Source: Arcobacter roscoffensis (GTDB lineage Bacteria; Campylobacterota; Campylobacteria; Campylobacterales; Arcobacteraceae). Taken from it: 64,000 nt of DNA. This document shows positions 1 to 10,761 of the stretch, piece by piece. Location of the stretch: assembly GCF_024267655.1 (NCBI RefSeq), contig NZ_CP100595.1, positions 2,790,001 to 2,854,000 of the forward strand, given 5' to 3'. Both the position numbers and the translations under genes were made by a program. A model generated the notes under the pieces. The model saw only the letters and a program-made list of their open reading frames with translations. It was not told where the DNA came from and searched no databases. Every line of letters starts with the position of its first letter. Position 1 is the stretch's first letter.

Positions 1-84
1 AAAACACCTACTTCATCTATGGATTCAAATCATAATGAAGAAAAAACAAGAGATACTTCATCTTTAGAAGCACTATTTAAATAA
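1..84 (+). CDS. 3' end of an unidentified protein (partial)
   Basis: An open frame enters from the left edge and ends at TAA 82-84, one base before the cysS start. Only 27 residues are visible; they are hydrophilic and Ser/Thr/Glu-rich, ending in LEALFK. In related Campylobacterota a murJ-type gene often precedes cysS, but this tail is too short to assign. The tight spacing suggests it is co-transcribed with cysS. Confidence 0.6.
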   Translation, partial: KTPTSSMDSNHNEEKTRDTSSLEALFK

Positions 85-85
85 C

Positions 86-1489
86 ATGAAAACTATAAAT
101 ATATTTGATTCAGTAAAGAAGAAAAAAGTTCCATTTGAAGCTATCAAGAAAAATCAAGTAAAAATATATGTGTGTGGGCCAACAGTTTATGATGACTCAC
201 ACTTAGGTCATGCAAGAAGTGCAATTGCCTTTGATTTACTTCATAGGATGTTTAAAATAAACAACTATGAAGTAACAATGACAAAAAACTTTACTGATAT
301 TGATGATAAAATCATAAAAAAAATGTACGAAACTTCTAGAACACTTGAAGATATTACTACTTCTTATATCAACGCTTACAAAAACGACATGAAAGCTTTA
401 AATGTATTAGATAATACTTTAGAGCCAAAAGCAACACAAAATCTTGAAATTATGAAAGATATGATTAATAACCTAATGTCTAAAGATGTTGCTTATAAAA
501 CTAGCGATGGTATATATTTTGATACATCAAAAGATGAAACTTATGGTTCTATTTCTTCAATGGCTAGTGATGAAAACTCTCAATCAAGAGTAGAAACAAA
601 TACTGAAAAAAGAAACCCTTCTGATTTTGCCTTATGGAAATTTGCTAAAGAAAATGATGTAAGTTTTGAAGCTTCTTTTGGTTTGGGTCGTCCAGGATGG
701 CATATTGAGTGTTCTGCTATGATAAAAGAGCATTTAGCTTATGAAGATGGTGATTATCAAATTGATATTCATGGAGGAGGAGCTGATTTACTATTTCCTC
801 ACCATGAAAATGAAGCCGCTCAAACTAGATGTGATTCAAAACAGCATTTAGCAAAATACTGGATGCATAATGGTTTTGTAAATATCAATGGTGAAAAAAT
901 GAGTAAGTCACTTGGTAATTCATTTTTCTTAAAAGATATTTTAAAATCATACTCAGGTGAAGTTGTAAGATTCTATCTTATTACAGCACACTACAGAGCA
1001 AACTTTAATTTCAATGAAGAGGATTTAATAGCTTCTAAAAAAAGATTAGACAAGTTTTATAGAGTTAAAAAAAGAGTTTATGGTGGAGGAAAATCTGCTG
1101 TAAACAAAGATTTTAAAGCTGCAATTATTGAAGCTTTAAATGATGATTTAAACACTTCAAAAGCTCTTTCAGTTATAGATGAATTTATCAATAATGCGAA
1201 TGAAAGACTAAATGAAAACCCAAAAGATAAGGCTTTTAAAAAAGAACTAGTAGCATCTTTAGAATTTATTGAAGAAGCTTTAGGTTTTGGAGGAAGTGAC
1301 GCCTATGAGTATTTCCAATTTGGAATTGATGAGCAAACAAAAAATAAAATTGAAGAACTTATTTCAAAAAGAACTGAAGCTAAAAAAGCTAAAGATTTTG
1401 AAACAGCAGATAAAGTAAGAGATGAATTATCAGCTATGAGTATCAACTTAATGGACACACCAAATGGTGTTGTTTGGGAAAAACAATAG
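86..1489 (+). CDS. cysS: Cysteinyl-tRNA synthetase
   Basis: Class I aminoacyl-tRNA synthetase that charges tRNA-Cys in the cytoplasm. The 467 residues match the usual family length. Visible signatures are the zinc ligand Cys30 in CGPTVYDDSHLGH, the HIGH-type motif HLGH (39-42), the second zinc-site region GWHIECSAM (Cys209), FPHHENE (about 237-243), and KMSKS at 271-275. A C-terminal helical region with the KAKDFETADKVRDEL segment is also typical. The ATG lies one base after the preceding stop, so translation is probably coupled. A hairpin follows the stop codon. The assignment is secure. Confidence 0.97.
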   Translation: MKTINIFDSVKKKKVPFEAIKKNQVKIYVCGPTVYDDSHLGHARSAIAFDLLHRMFKINNYEVTMTKNFTDIDDKIIKKMYETSRTLEDITTSYINAYKNDMKALNVLDNTLEPKATQNLEIMKDMINNLMSKDVAYKTSDGIYFDTSKDETYGSISSMASDENSQSRVETNTEKRNPSDFALWKFAKENDVSFEASFGLGRPGWHIECSAMIKEHLAYEDGDYQIDIHGGGADLLFPHHENEAAQTRCDSKQHLAKYWMHNGFVNINGEKMSKSLGNSFFLKDILKSYSGEVVRFYLITAHYRANFNFNEEDLIASKKRLDKFYRVKKRVYGGGKSAVNKDFKAAIIEALNDDLNTSKALSVIDEFINNANERLNENPKDKAFKKELVASLEFIEEALGFGGSDAYEYFQFGIDEQTKNKIEELISKRTEAKKAKDFETADKVRDELSAMSINLMDTPNGVVWEKQ

Positions 1490-1516
1490 AGCCTAACTTA
1501 ATTTAGGCTTTATTTC
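1490..1516 (+). terminator. Rho-independent-type terminator after cysS
   Basis: The stem AGCCTAA (1490-1496) pairs with TTAGGCT (1503-1509) and is followed by a T-rich tract. It begins immediately after the cysS stop. Confidence 0.7.
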
Positions 1517-1566
1517 TTAATTTAAATCAACTTCTTAATTATTATCTTAATATTAGATTTTTTCAA

Positions 1567-1597
1567 TATAATATATGTACTTACAAATTATAAAGGA
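1567..1597 (+). promoter_or_regulatory. -10 box and RBS of the BCCT transporter gene
   Basis: TATAAT at 1567-1572 lies 38 bases before the ATG, and AAAGGA at 1592-1597 is a well-spaced ribosome binding site. In such AT-rich DNA the -10 call is by position and match only. Confidence 0.45.
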
Positions 1598-1605
1598 AAT
1601 ATAAA

Positions 1606-3585
1606 ATGACAAGTAAATTAAATAAAACTGTATTTTTTATATCTTCTGCTTTGATTATTACTTTAGCACTTTTTGCTTCTGTTTTTCCAAAAGTAGCAGA
1701 TAGTTTTTTTAAAGCTTTACAATCTGTAATAGTAGAAAATGGTAGTTGGTTTTATGTACTAACTGTAGCTATTATCTTAATAACTGTTGCTTTTTTAGCT
1801 TTTTCAAAATATGGAGACATTAAACTAGGGCCTGATCACTCAACATCTGATTATACGAATTTATCTTGGTTTGCTATGCTTTTCTCAGCAGGTATGGGTA
1901 TTGGTTTAATGTTTTTTGGTGTAGCAGAACCTGTAATGCACTTTTTAAATCCACCTGTTGGAGATGGAAGTACCGTTGAGGCTGCAAGAGAAGCTATGAG
2001 AATTACATTCTTTCACTGGGGATTACATGCTTGGGCTATATATGCAATTGTTGCAATTATTTTAGCCTTCTTTAGTTATAGACATAATCTACCACTTACT
2101 TTAAGATCTGCACTTTATCCAATTATAGGGGATAAAATTTATGGACCTATTGGACATGCTGTTGATATTTTTGCAGTTATTGGAACATTATTTGGAGTTG
2201 CTACATCTCTTGGATATGGTGTTTTGCAAGTAAATACTGGATTAAACTACTTATGGGATGTGCCTGTTAGCCCTACTGTTCAAGTAATATTAATTCTTGG
2301 AGTAACTGCACTTGCAACATTATCTGTAACTACAGGACTGGATAAAGGTATCAAAAGATTATCTGAATTAAATCTTTTATTAGCTGTAGGACTTTTACTA
2401 TTTATTTTAGTAGTTGGACCAACTGTATTTTTACTTCAAGCTTATGTACAAAACATAGGTTCATATGCCTCAAATATTTTAAGTAGTACTTTTAATCTAT
2501 TTGCCTATGAAAAAACTGATTGGATTGGAGGATGGACTATTCTTTACTGGGCTTGGTGGATATCATGGTCACCATTTGTAGGTCTGTTTATTGCTAGAAT
2601 TTCTAGAGGTAGAACAATTAGAGAGTTTACACTGGGTGTTTTATTAGTTCCAACTGGATTTACTTTAATGTGGATGACATTCTTTGGAAATTCAGCTATT
2701 AATCTAATTCTAGCTGATGGAATTACACAACTTGGAACAACTGTATCAAATGATGTTACTGTTGCACTATTTGCATTTTTAGAGAACTTTCCTTTTGCTG
2801 CTTTTACTTCTGTGATTGCAACAATTATGGTTATTGTATTCTTTGTTACATCATCGGATTCAGGTTCAATGGTAATTGATATGCTTTGTTCAAACGGTAA
2901 TGATAATACTCCAATTTGGCAAAGAGTTTATTGGGCTGTAGGAGAAGGTGTAGTAGCATCTGTTTTAATCCTTGCTGGAGGCTTAGCTGCCTTGCAGACC
3001 ATGACCATTGCTAGTGCTTTACCATTTAGTATTGTCTTACTAGTTGCAACTTATGGACTTATAAAAGCATTAAGACTTGATATTGCAAAAAAAGAGAGTT
3101 TACAATACTCTACAACTATGGCATCATCAACAACTAATTCAGAAGACTGGGATAAAAGACTTAATAATATTGTAAACTATCCAACTAAAAAGAATGTTAG
3201 AAGATTCTTAGAAAAAGTTGTAAAACCAGCTATGGAAGATGTTGCAAAAGTATTAAGAAAAAATGAGTTTGATGTAGAAGTAAAAATGAATGAAACTAAC
3301 GATACTGTAAGTTTAGTTGTAAACCTTGGAGAAGAGACTAATTTTGGTGAAAATAAAAACTTCTTATATGAAGTAAAAAATATATCAAGAATTAAGCCTG
3401 CTTTTGTAAATGAAGATAAAAGTGAAGAAGAAAGAGCAGAGGATGAATTATACTTTTGTGCAATTGTTCACTTAATTGAAGGTGGACAAGACTATGACAT
3501 TATGGCTTGGGAGAAAGATAGTATTAGAAGTGATATTGTTGATCAATACGAAAAACATATGCACTTTATGCACTTAATTAACTAA
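1606..3585 (+). CDS. BCCT-family betaine/choline/carnitine transporter
   Basis: Secondary transporter of quaternary ammonium compounds (compatible solutes) in the inner membrane. The 659 residues give about 12 hydrophobic segments up to residue ~490. They include the glycine-rich GMGIGLMFFGVAEP stretch in TM3 and the aromatic substrate-site/EMF-type segment WAWWISWSPFVGLFIARISRGRT, both BCCT hallmarks. A hydrophilic C-terminal extension of roughly 160 residues resembles that of BetT, where it contributes to osmotic regulation. The substrate cannot be fixed from sequence; choline or glycine betaine is likely. The gene stands alone with its own promoter and terminator, fitting an osmostress-responsive uptake gene. 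Confidence 0.93.
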   Translation: MTSKLNKTVFFISSALIITLALFASVFPKVADSFFKALQSVIVENGSWFYVLTVAIILITVAFLAFSKYGDIKLGPDHSTSDYTNLSWFAMLFSAGMGIGLMFFGVAEPVMHFLNPPVGDGSTVEAAREAMRITFFHWGLHAWAIYAIVAIILAFFSYRHNLPLTLRSALYPIIGDKIYGPIGHAVDIFAVIGTLFGVATSLGYGVLQVNTGLNYLWDVPVSPTVQVILILGVTALATLSVTTGLDKGIKRLSELNLLLAVGLLLFILVVGPTVFLLQAYVQNIGSYASNILSSTFNLFAYEKTDWIGGWTILYWAWWISWSPFVGLFIARISRGRTIREFTLGVLLVPTGFTLMWMTFFGNSAINLILADGITQLGTTVSNDVTVALFAFLENFPFAAFTSVIATIMVIVFFVTSSDSGSMVIDMLCSNGNDNTPIWQRVYWAVGEGVVASVLILAGGLAALQTMTIASALPFSIVLLVATYGLIKALRLDIAKKESLQYSTTMASSTTNSEDWDKRLNNIVNYPTKKNVRRFLEKVVKPAMEDVAKVLRKNEFDVEVKMNETNDTVSLVVNLGEETNFGENKNFLYEVKNISRIKPAFVNEDKSEEERAEDELYFCAIVHLIEGGQDYDIMAWEKDSIRSDIVDQYEKHMHFMHLIN

Positions 3586-3589
3586 AAAT

Positions 3590-3612
3590 AAAAGAGGATT
3601 CTTCCTCTTTTA
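3590..3612. terminator. Bidirectional terminator hairpin
   Basis: AAAGAGGA (3591-3598) pairs with TCCTCTTT (3603-3610), with A and T tracts on either side. It lies between the convergent transporter gene and the small ORF, and overlaps the latter's stop codon. Confidence 0.7.
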
Positions 3613-3798
3613 TAAACTCTTTTTTAATAACTCTGGCATCTTTTGTGCTATTTGCTTAAAATCATATTTAAAACTTTTTACTACAACTTTATATAAGTCA
3701 TGGTTTTCATACTTTTTATGCCACTTATCTTCTTTATTTTCATAAAGATTATAATATTCAAATCGCAAACGTAATGCTTCTTTTAATAAATTCTCCAT
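3610..3798 (-). CDS. Small hypothetical protein (62 aa)
   Basis: A 62-residue charged, probably helical protein rich in Lys, Glu and Tyr, with no motif I recognise. It lies between two terminator hairpins downstream of rpsR. I see no good ribosome binding site before the ATG, so expression would rely on read-through or a leaderless start. The composition looks protein-like rather than like a shadow frame, and no other gene competes for the space. Its reality is uncertain. Confidence 0.45.
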   Translation of the reverse strand: MENLLKEALRLRFEYYNLYENKEDKWHKKYENHDLYKVVVKSFKYDFKQIAQKMPELLKKSL

Positions 3799-3811
3799 AG
3801 TAACATATAAA

Positions 3812-3847
3812 AAAAAAGGGGAAGAGGTAAAACCTCTTCCCCTTTTA
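3812..3847. terminator. Strong terminator after rpsR
   Basis: A nearly perfect hairpin with a GGGGAAGAGGT / ACCTCTTCCCC stem (about 3818-3842) is flanked by A and T tracts. It should end the leftward rpsF-ssb-rpsR transcript. Confidence 0.85.
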
Positions 3848-3866
3848 GATTTATAAAAACTTATAC

Positions 3867-4124
3867 TTATCTAGCGTATGCAGAATCAGTAACGTTTTTA
3901 GTATCAACAATGTAAGGAACTAAAGCCATGTGTCTAGCTCTTTTGATTGCTTTCTCTACCATTTCTTGAGAGTTTTTAGAGTTTCCAGTAAGTCTTCTAG
4001 GCATAATTTTACCTCTTTCAGACATAGAAATCTTTAATAAATCTGTGTTTTTGTAATCAATGAAATCAACTTTCATTTCAGTGTATTTACAATATTTTTT
4101 TCCGTATTTTCTTCTTTCAGCCAT
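3867..4124 (-). CDS. rpsR: 30S ribosomal protein S18
   Basis: Small-subunit ribosomal protein that pairs with S6 on the 30S platform. The 85 residues contain the family core: [19 protein letters not shown], then [12 protein letters not shown], and the basic C-terminal helix [14 protein letters not shown]. It is the last gene of the conserved rpsF-ssb-rpsR operon, 17 bases after ssb, and is followed by a strong terminator. The assignment is secure. Confidence 0.97.
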   Translation of the reverse strand: MAERRKYGKKYCKYTEMKVDFIDYKNTDLLKISMSERGKIMPRRLTGNSKNSQEMVEKAIKRARHMALVPYIVDTKNVTDSAYAR

Positions 4125-4141
4125 TTTATAATCCTTTTTTT

Positions 4142-4678
4142 CTAGAACGGTATTTCATCTTCGTCTATATCTATTTCAGGTATTTTTTGTTCAGGCATTT
4201 GTTGTGCTTGATTGTTCATACCACCATAGTTGTTTTGCGTATTACTATTTTGAGAATTCATATTATTGTATTGATTTGCAGCTGGTTGATTATACGATCC
4301 ACCTTGTGGATTATAACCTTGGTTGTCCCCAGATGTGTTATTCATTGAATCACTCTTAGAATCTAACATTTTCATAGTGTCAACTCTTAAAGAGTGTCTA
4401 TTTCTGTTAGTTCCATCCTGAGCAGTCCATTGTTCAAATACAAGTCTTCCCTCTAATAAAACTTTAGAACCTTTTCTTAGGTATTGATTAGCAACTTCAG
4501 CTGATCTACCAAAAATATTAAAATCTAAAAAACAAACTTCATCTTTTTGTTCACCCGTAGATGTTTTATATTTATATGAAGTTGCAATAGCAGATTTAGC
4601 AATAGCTGCACCTGAAGGTAAATATCTTAGTTCAATATCTCTAGTAAGATTTCCAACCATAATTACTTTGTTATACAT
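4142..4678 (-). CDS. ssb: Single-stranded DNA-binding protein
   Basis: Binds ssDNA during replication, repair and recombination. The 178 residues have an N-terminal OB fold ([20 protein letters not shown] onward to about residue 105). A flexible Asn/Gln/Gly-rich linker follows, then the acidic C-terminal tip DIDEDEIPF that recruits partner proteins. It lies between rpsF and rpsR, the classical bacterial arrangement. Length and ends fit the family. Confidence 0.97.
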   Translation of the reverse strand: MYNKVIMVGNLTRDIELRYLPSGAAIAKSAIATSYKYKTSTGEQKDEVCFLDFNIFGRSAEVANQYLRKGSKVLLEGRLVFEQWTAQDGTNRNRHSLRVDTMKMLDSKSDSMNNTSGDNQGYNPQGGSYNQPAANQYNNMNSQNSNTQNNYGGMNNQAQQMPEQKIPEIDIDEDEIPF

Positions 4679-4701
4679 AAGTAGTTCCTGTCTTTATTTT
4701 A

Positions 4702-5055
4702 TTAGTTAGCTTTTTTAGCTGCCTCGTCGCTCATTTTAGTCCATGCAGCGATTTCTTTTTTGTTTTCATATTTAATGAAAATAAATCTAATGATGTTTTC
4801 GTTGAACTTGTAGTTTCTTTCAAGTTCTTTGATACTTGTAGGCTCACCTTTGAAGTAAATTACAAAGTAATAACCTCTTTTGTTTCCTTCAATTTCGTAA
4901 GCTAATTGCTTAGTTCCCATATCGTCACAAGATACAACTTCTCCACCATTTTTAGCAATATTTGCTTTTACAGTTTCAATTTGAGCTTGAGTCTCTTCTT
5001 CAGTTAAAGTAGGTTTAACAATAAACATTGTTTCGTAATGTTTTAATTTTGACAT
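4702..5055 (-). CDS. rpsF: 30S ribosomal protein S6
   Basis: Small-subunit ribosomal protein, the partner of S18. The 117 residues open with the family signature [16 protein letters not shown]. The middle reads [23 protein letters not shown], given here in part, and a basic C-terminal tail follows. It is the first gene of rpsF-ssb-rpsR, with a clear AAGGAG-type site just upstream of its ATG. Confidence 0.97.
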   Translation of the reverse strand: MSKLKHYETMFIVKPTLTEEETQAQIETVKANIAKNGGEVVSCDDMGTKQLAYEIEGNKRGYYFVIYFKGEPTSIKELERNYKFNENIIRFIFIKYENKKEIAAWTKMSDEAAKKAN

Positions 5056-5137
5056 CTATTTTTCTCCTTATAGTGTTTGCCGGTATCTTTACATTTCCTA
5101 ATATCAGCAAGGATGAATTTTTGTAAAGTCCGTGATT

Positions 5138-6118
5138 TTATCTAAATAAAACTGTAAACTTTCTTAGAGTTGCTTGTAAATACAAGTTTTGATTAGTGAT
5201 TTTTGAAGTTTTAAAATCTAGTTCAATATCTAGTAGATATTCCATCATATCAGCAAAGACTTCTGGCTTAATATTTATTGCTAATTTTGATTTCTTTTCC
5301 CAAATATTTTTTGGAGGAACAAAACCTAATATCTCTTTTGGATTTGGAGCACCCATTGTTCTAGCATATGAACTTATCATAAATAATTGTTGTACATAAG
5401 AAGTTACTTGTGATAAAAGATATATCTCATTTACACCCTCTTCTAATAAAAGTTGTAAATCATCACTTATATCTTTTCCTTGAATTAAATCATTTAAAAA
5501 GTCTTCAAAAGATACATCACCTATTCCAAAACAGTGGCTATTTATTATATTTGAAGTAATTTTTACATCTAATACAGCAAGTTTTTTTAAATCATTCATA
5601 CATAAAGATAAATCATTTTTATGCATAAAAAATAGATGATTTAAAGCAGAAACTTCATAGTTTATACCCAAAGTCCTAGCTTCATTTTCTAAAATTTTTA
5701 CAGCTTCATGATTTGCAGGAGAGAACATTCTAATACTAACTGAATTTGTTTTATCACTAAAGTAAGTTCCCATAGTTTTAAATTCGCTATCTCCTAAACA
5801 TGAGAAGATAACTGTACTGTTACTATTTGTATTACAAGCTTCTATAAGCTCCATGATTTCTTTTTTAGGTCTTTTTTTATCTAATTTTATTAAAAGTATA
5901 TTATTGTCAGAAAATAGTGAAGATTGCAAAAGCTTATCTTTTGCATATTTGAAATCGTAATCATCAAAATATAGTTTTTCTACGTCTTCTTTACTACCAT
6001 GTAATGCTAATATTTTAGAAGCATAATATTCAACTAAAAAAGTTGATTGACCAAAAAACATATAAGCATTAAATTTTTTATTCTGTTTTAAATGATTATC
6101 AAATTCGTTTCTATACAT
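5138..6118 (-). CDS. holA: DNA polymerase III delta subunit
   Basis: Clamp-loader delta subunit, which opens the sliding clamp for loading. About 326 residues. The N-terminal part has the family look (YMFFGQSTFLVEYYASKIL, then KLYFDDYDF and NILLIKLDKKRPKKE), followed by the C-terminal collar-like helical region. The upstream ATG at 6130 would have a Shine-Dalgarno site only one base away. The ATG at 6118 has AGGA about 13 bases upstream, so I prefer it. The gene is divergent from fliW and upstream of rpsF. Delta subunits diverge strongly, so the call rests on overall pattern. Confidence 0.85.
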   Translation of the reverse strand: MYRNEFDNHLKQNKKFNAYMFFGQSTFLVEYYASKILALHGSKEDVEKLYFDDYDFKYAKDKLLQSSLFSDNNILLIKLDKKRPKKEIMELIEACNTNSNSTVIFSCLGDSEFKTMGTYFSDKTNSVSIRMFSPANHEAVKILENEARTLGINYEVSALNHLFFMHKNDLSLCMNDLKKLAVLDVKITSNIINSHCFGIGDVSFEDFLNDLIQGKDISDDLQLLLEEGVNEIYLLSQVTSYVQQLFMISSYARTMGAPNPKEILGFVPPKNIWEKKSKLAINIKPEVFADMMEYLLDIELDFKTSKITNQNLYLQATLRKFTVLFR

Positions 6119-6180
6119 AAAATATATCATATCCTAAGTATACTTTCAATAAAATTGTGTCACTACAAAAAAGGCTTTAA

Positions 6181-6549
6181 ATGTACGAAATTACTATTCC
6201 CTTACTGGGATTTGATGAAACTAAAAATGTAAAATTAGAAAAACTAGATGATTATTTTTCAACATTGATTCTTGATAAAGAGAATTTAATCAATTTTACA
6301 ATAGTAAATATTAAGTATTTACAACATGCCGCTTTTGATTTTAATATTGAAGATGAAATCTTAGAAAAAATGCATATTAGAGCAAGAGAAGATTTTGATA
6401 TATATTTTTCTGTAGTACTTCAAGATCCTATTGAAAAATCAATAGTAAATCTTGTAGCACCTATCTTAATAAACAAAAGACACAACTTAATAGGTCAATA
6501 TATTATAAAAGATAAAATACCTAAACTTTTTACAAATTTAAGAGAGTAA
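6181..6549 (+). CDS. fliW: Flagellar assembly factor FliW
   Basis: FliW binds CsrA and relieves its block on flagellin translation, and it also binds flagellin. The 122 residues match family length. Recognisable parts are the N-terminal LLGFDETKNVKLEKL and the C-terminal NLVAPILINKRHNLIGQYI, the most conserved FliW segment. A good AAAAAGG site precedes the ATG. It ends one base before the rnr stop on the opposite strand, so the two genes converge. Confidence 0.88.
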   Translation: MYEITIPLLGFDETKNVKLEKLDDYFSTLILDKENLINFTIVNIKYLQHAAFDFNIEDEILEKMHIRAREDFDIYFSVVLQDPIEKSIVNLVAPILINKRHNLIGQYIIKDKIPKLFTNLRE

Positions 6550-6550
6550 A

Positions 6551-8401
6551 TTAATACTTAATTGAAGCAATTATTTGTTTTGTAAGAACATTAGCTTCTT
6601 TTATTTTCACTCTTAATTTAGAATATAAAATCTGTCCTTTATAGTTTTCTAAAGTAACTTTCATTCCCTTAGCCTTATCATAACAAACAGCCTTATTCCT
6701 TTCAATATCAATAACTTTTACTTTTATTTCTGTTCCAATATTTTTTTCTGCCCATCTAGCATACTTTCTATCTTCAAAATCCCAAACAAGTTTATCAACT
6801 TCACGCTCTCTTGTAGAGATATACTCACAAATCTCATCTATGTTTTCAGGAGTATTCTTACTTTTTAGCATTCTATGTAATACTAAATCTGAATACCTTC
6901 TAATAGGACTAGTAAAATGAGAATATGACTTAAAGCCTAAACCAAAGTGCCCTAAATTTCTAGAGCTATATTTTGCTTGTGTTTGTGCATGAATAATAAG
7001 CTCATCAATCTCTTCACTTAATACACTATGAGAGGCTTTATCTTGAATATGAGTAATTGTATCATGCACATCACTTTTAAGTTTTACTTTAACACCTAAG
7101 ATATTTACATCATCTACTAATTGAGATATGGCTTTAAAAGGTGGTTCTTCATGTATTCTAAAAATTCCAATGCTATTTACTTTTTTACTAGCTTGAATAT
7201 TTGCTAAAAGCATACACTCTTCTATCAATTGATGTGAAGCTGTTGATTCTTCTTCATCTATACCAAAAAGCTGTCCATTTTTAAGCTTTAGTCTAAATTC
7301 GCTTGTTCTAAAGTCATATCCTTTTTCAAGTCTTTTTGCTCTAAAACTTTTAGTTACATCATACAAAGGTAGTAAGTAATTAAAAATTTCTTTCTCTATA
7401 TTATTATACTGATCAAGATGTCCTTCTAAAACCCTATCAATTCTTCCATATGAAAACTTCTTATGAGAGTTAATAATAGCTTCAAAAAGTTCTGCTTTTT
7501 TTACATCTTTATTCTCTAAATCTAAATGCATTTTAAAAACATAAGAGTACCTATCAACTCCTTCTTTTAATGAACACATATCTTCACTTAATTCATTTGG
7601 AAGCATAGGTAAAACTTTGCCAGGAAGATATACAGAAGTTGATTTTTTAAAGGCTAACTTATCAAGTTCACTGCCCTCTTTTACAAAATATGAAACATCA
7701 GCAATTGCTACATATAAAATTGCATCTTTTTCATCATAATAGATAGCATCATCATGGTCTTTTGCACTATTTGGATCTATTGTACAAAAAGGTAAATCTC
7801 TTAAATCAACTCTTTGTTTTTCATCATCCATAATAGCATTCACTTCTAAAGGTTTTTCAAGTCTTACTGTCTCATTATAAAGATGTAAAGATATAAATTC
7901 GTCAACTTTTGGATCTTTTATATTTCCAATGTTTTTTATTAAATCCAATGTTTTATTATCTACTAATAAAACATCCCCTTCTTCATATTTTGAAGCACCT
8001 TTGTTTTCAAGTTCTATATTCTCTTTTATTGTATAAAATTTTTTATCTTTTATATAAAGAAGGACTTCTCCATCTTTACCATCTAATACTCTTAATACTT
8101 TTGCTTTGACTTTACTTCTAGGATTAAATACTCTTTTTGCTAAAACGAAATCTCCATCATAAGCACCTGATAAGTGCTCAAAATCTAAACTTATATCTTT
8201 GTGCTCGTTAGATAAGTCTTTTAATCTTGCTCTTTTGTTTTGTAGCTTTATAAAACCTACTTTATATTTAGAGTTTAATAGATATTTATCATCTTGCTTT
8301 AGTATAATCTCTTCTTCTATAAGCTCTTCTAGCTTAATCATTTCATCAGTAGTAAAATCATCTTTATTTTGTAATATTTTTTTAAATATTGAACTATACA
8401 A
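6551..8401 (-). CDS. rnr: Ribonuclease R (RNase II/R family)
   Basis: 3'-5' exoribonuclease that degrades structured RNA. The 616 residues are a little short for RNase R. Order: an N-terminal OB/cold-shock region (about 60-150), the RNB catalytic domain with the acidic active-site motif CTIDPNSAKDHDDAIYY near residue 210, and the SHFTSPIRRYSDLVLHRML motif near 490. A C-terminal S1-like domain starts around WAEKNIGTEIKVKVID. In this phylum a single RNase R-type enzyme usually serves; RNase II would be the only alternative name. Confidence 0.93.
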   Translation of the reverse strand: MYSSIFKKILQNKDDFTTDEMIKLEELIEEEIILKQDDKYLLNSKYKVGFIKLQNKRARLKDLSNEHKDISLDFEHLSGAYDGDFVLAKRVFNPRSKVKAKVLRVLDGKDGEVLLYIKDKKFYTIKENIELENKGASKYEEGDVLLVDNKTLDLIKNIGNIKDPKVDEFISLHLYNETVRLEKPLEVNAIMDDEKQRVDLRDLPFCTIDPNSAKDHDDAIYYDEKDAILYVAIADVSYFVKEGSELDKLAFKKSTSVYLPGKVLPMLPNELSEDMCSLKEGVDRYSYVFKMHLDLENKDVKKAELFEAIINSHKKFSYGRIDRVLEGHLDQYNNIEKEIFNYLLPLYDVTKSFRAKRLEKGYDFRTSEFRLKLKNGQLFGIDEEESTASHQLIEECMLLANIQASKKVNSIGIFRIHEEPPFKAISQLVDDVNILGVKVKLKSDVHDTITHIQDKASHSVLSEEIDELIIHAQTQAKYSSRNLGHFGLGFKSYSHFTSPIRRYSDLVLHRMLKSKNTPENIDEICEYISTREREVDKLVWDFEDRKYARWAEKNIGTEIKVKVIDIERNKAVCYDKAKGMKVTLENYKGQILYSKLRVKIKEANVLTKQIIASIKY

Positions 8402-8550
8402 TTTATAGCTTCCTTATTTTTTCTAAGTTTTTAATATGTAGTTTATCTAAATTTCTTTTGAATTATTGTTATTTAATGTTATTAAGATGTAATTATTTAG
8501 ACTAATTAGTCAATTTTAACTACTTTTCCTAAACTTTCAGTTTTTTTTGA

Positions 8551-8576
8551 TATAATTACAAAAATTTTTACTGAGG
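8551..8576 (+). promoter_or_regulatory. -10 box and RBS of ilvC
   Basis: TATAAT at 8551-8556 is preceded by a T-rich run, typical of sigma70-type promoters in this phylum. GAGG at 8573-8576 is the ribosome binding site for the ATG at 8585. Confidence 0.6.
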
Positions 8577-8581
8577 GTTAA

Positions 8582-9607
<1,026 letters not shown>

Positions 9608-9612
9608 TCTAA

Positions 9613-9640
9613 TTTAAGGAAGATTTATCTTCCTTAAATA
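9613..9640 (+). terminator. Hairpin after ilvC
   Basis: TTTAAGGAAGA (9613-9623) pairs perfectly with TCTTCCTTAAA (9628-9638). The T tract after it is weak, so termination may be partial and leave read-through into the next gene at 9650. Confidence 0.6.
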
Positions 9641-9649
9641 CTTTCTTCC

Positions 9650-10753
9650 ATGACTAAAAAAACAAGAAAAAAATCACCCAAAAAAACTAAAAAAAACGGT
9701 TCTATATCAAAAGTAAAACTAATAAATATATTTTTATTAGTATTTTTATTTGCATTTATAGCTTCAGCGCTTAGCTACTTTATTATGCAAAATGAAAAAA
9801 AAGATACTCCTAAAAATATTGTAGAAGAAAAAAGTGTTAAACAATTTCAAGAAAAAAAACTTGATGAGTTTTTTAAACTAGAAGAAAACCCAAAAGATGC
9901 CTTTGAAGAGTACACACAAGAGTTTAATAAAGACCACATAGATAAACCAATAAAAACTATTAAAGAAGAGATTAAAAAGAAACAAGAAGAAATAGTTACA
10001 ATAGAAGAAAAGCCTTTAATCAAAGAAGTGATAAAGGAAGAAAAAAAAGATGACAAATCGCAGTTCTTAAAAAAATCTTTATATAAATATGATGGTGTAA
10101 GTAAACCTAAAATAGTAATTATGATTGATGATGTAAGTTCAACTAGACAAAAAAAAGCTATTTTAGATATAGGATATAAAGTAAATATGGCCTTTTTACC
10201 ACCAACAAAGGGTCATCCAAACTCAGCGAAACTTGCTCAAGACTTACCTTTTCATATGATTCATTTTCCTATGCAAGCTTCAAGTAAATTTAAAGGTCCA
10301 GAAAAAAATACCTTAAAAATAACTCACTCTTACGAACATATAGAACAAAGAGTTAAAGACTTAAGAAAATGGTATCCAAATGCAGTTTTTACTAACAATC
10401 ATACAGGTTCAGTATTTACACAAAATGAAGAAGCTATGGATAAACTATTTAGAGCTTTAAAAAAGTATAACTTTATCTTTGTAGATAGTAGAACAACAGC
10501 AAAATCAGTTGCTAAAAAAATGGCTAAAAAATATAATATGCCTTATATTGTAAGAAACACTTTTATAGATAATAAAAAAGAGTATGCTTATATTCAAAAC
10601 CAACTAAAAAAAGCTATTAAAATAGCTAAAAAGAGAGGTTATGCCATAGCTATTGGGCATCCTCACCATATGACTATAAAAGTTTTAAGAGAATCAAAAC
10701 ACCTACTTAAAGGACTAGAGCCAATTTTTGTAAACGAATTGCCTTATTTATAA
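9650..10753 (+). CDS. Divergent polysaccharide deacetylase family protein
   Basis: The 367 residues start with a Lys-rich cytoplasmic tail and one membrane segment (about 25-47), followed by a long Lys/Glu-rich linker to ~150. The C-terminal domain has the divergent (YibQ/DUF610-type) polysaccharide deacetylase pattern: IVIMIDDVSSTRQ, AFLPPTKGHPNSAKLAQ, FHMIHFPMQA, NNHTGSVFT and YAIAIGHPHHMT. The protein should sit in the inner membrane with its enzyme domain in the periplasm. The substrate is unknown. It lies 43 bases after ilvC and just before dprA. Confidence 0.85.
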   Translation: MTKKTRKKSPKKTKKNGSISKVKLINIFLLVFLFAFIASALSYFIMQNEKKDTPKNIVEEKSVKQFQEKKLDEFFKLEENPKDAFEEYTQEFNKDHIDKPIKTIKEEIKKKQEEIVTIEEKPLIKEVIKEEKKDDKSQFLKKSLYKYDGVSKPKIVIMIDDVSSTRQKKAILDIGYKVNMAFLPPTKGHPNSAKLAQDLPFHMIHFPMQASSKFKGPEKNTLKITHSYEHIEQRVKDLRKWYPNAVFTNNHTGSVFTQNEEAMDKLFRALKKYNFIFVDSRTTAKSVAKKMAKKYNMPYIVRNTFIDNKKEYAYIQNQLKKAIKIAKKRGYAIAIGHPHHMTIKVLRESKHLLKGLEPIFVNELPYL

Positions 10754-10761
10754 AATATTGA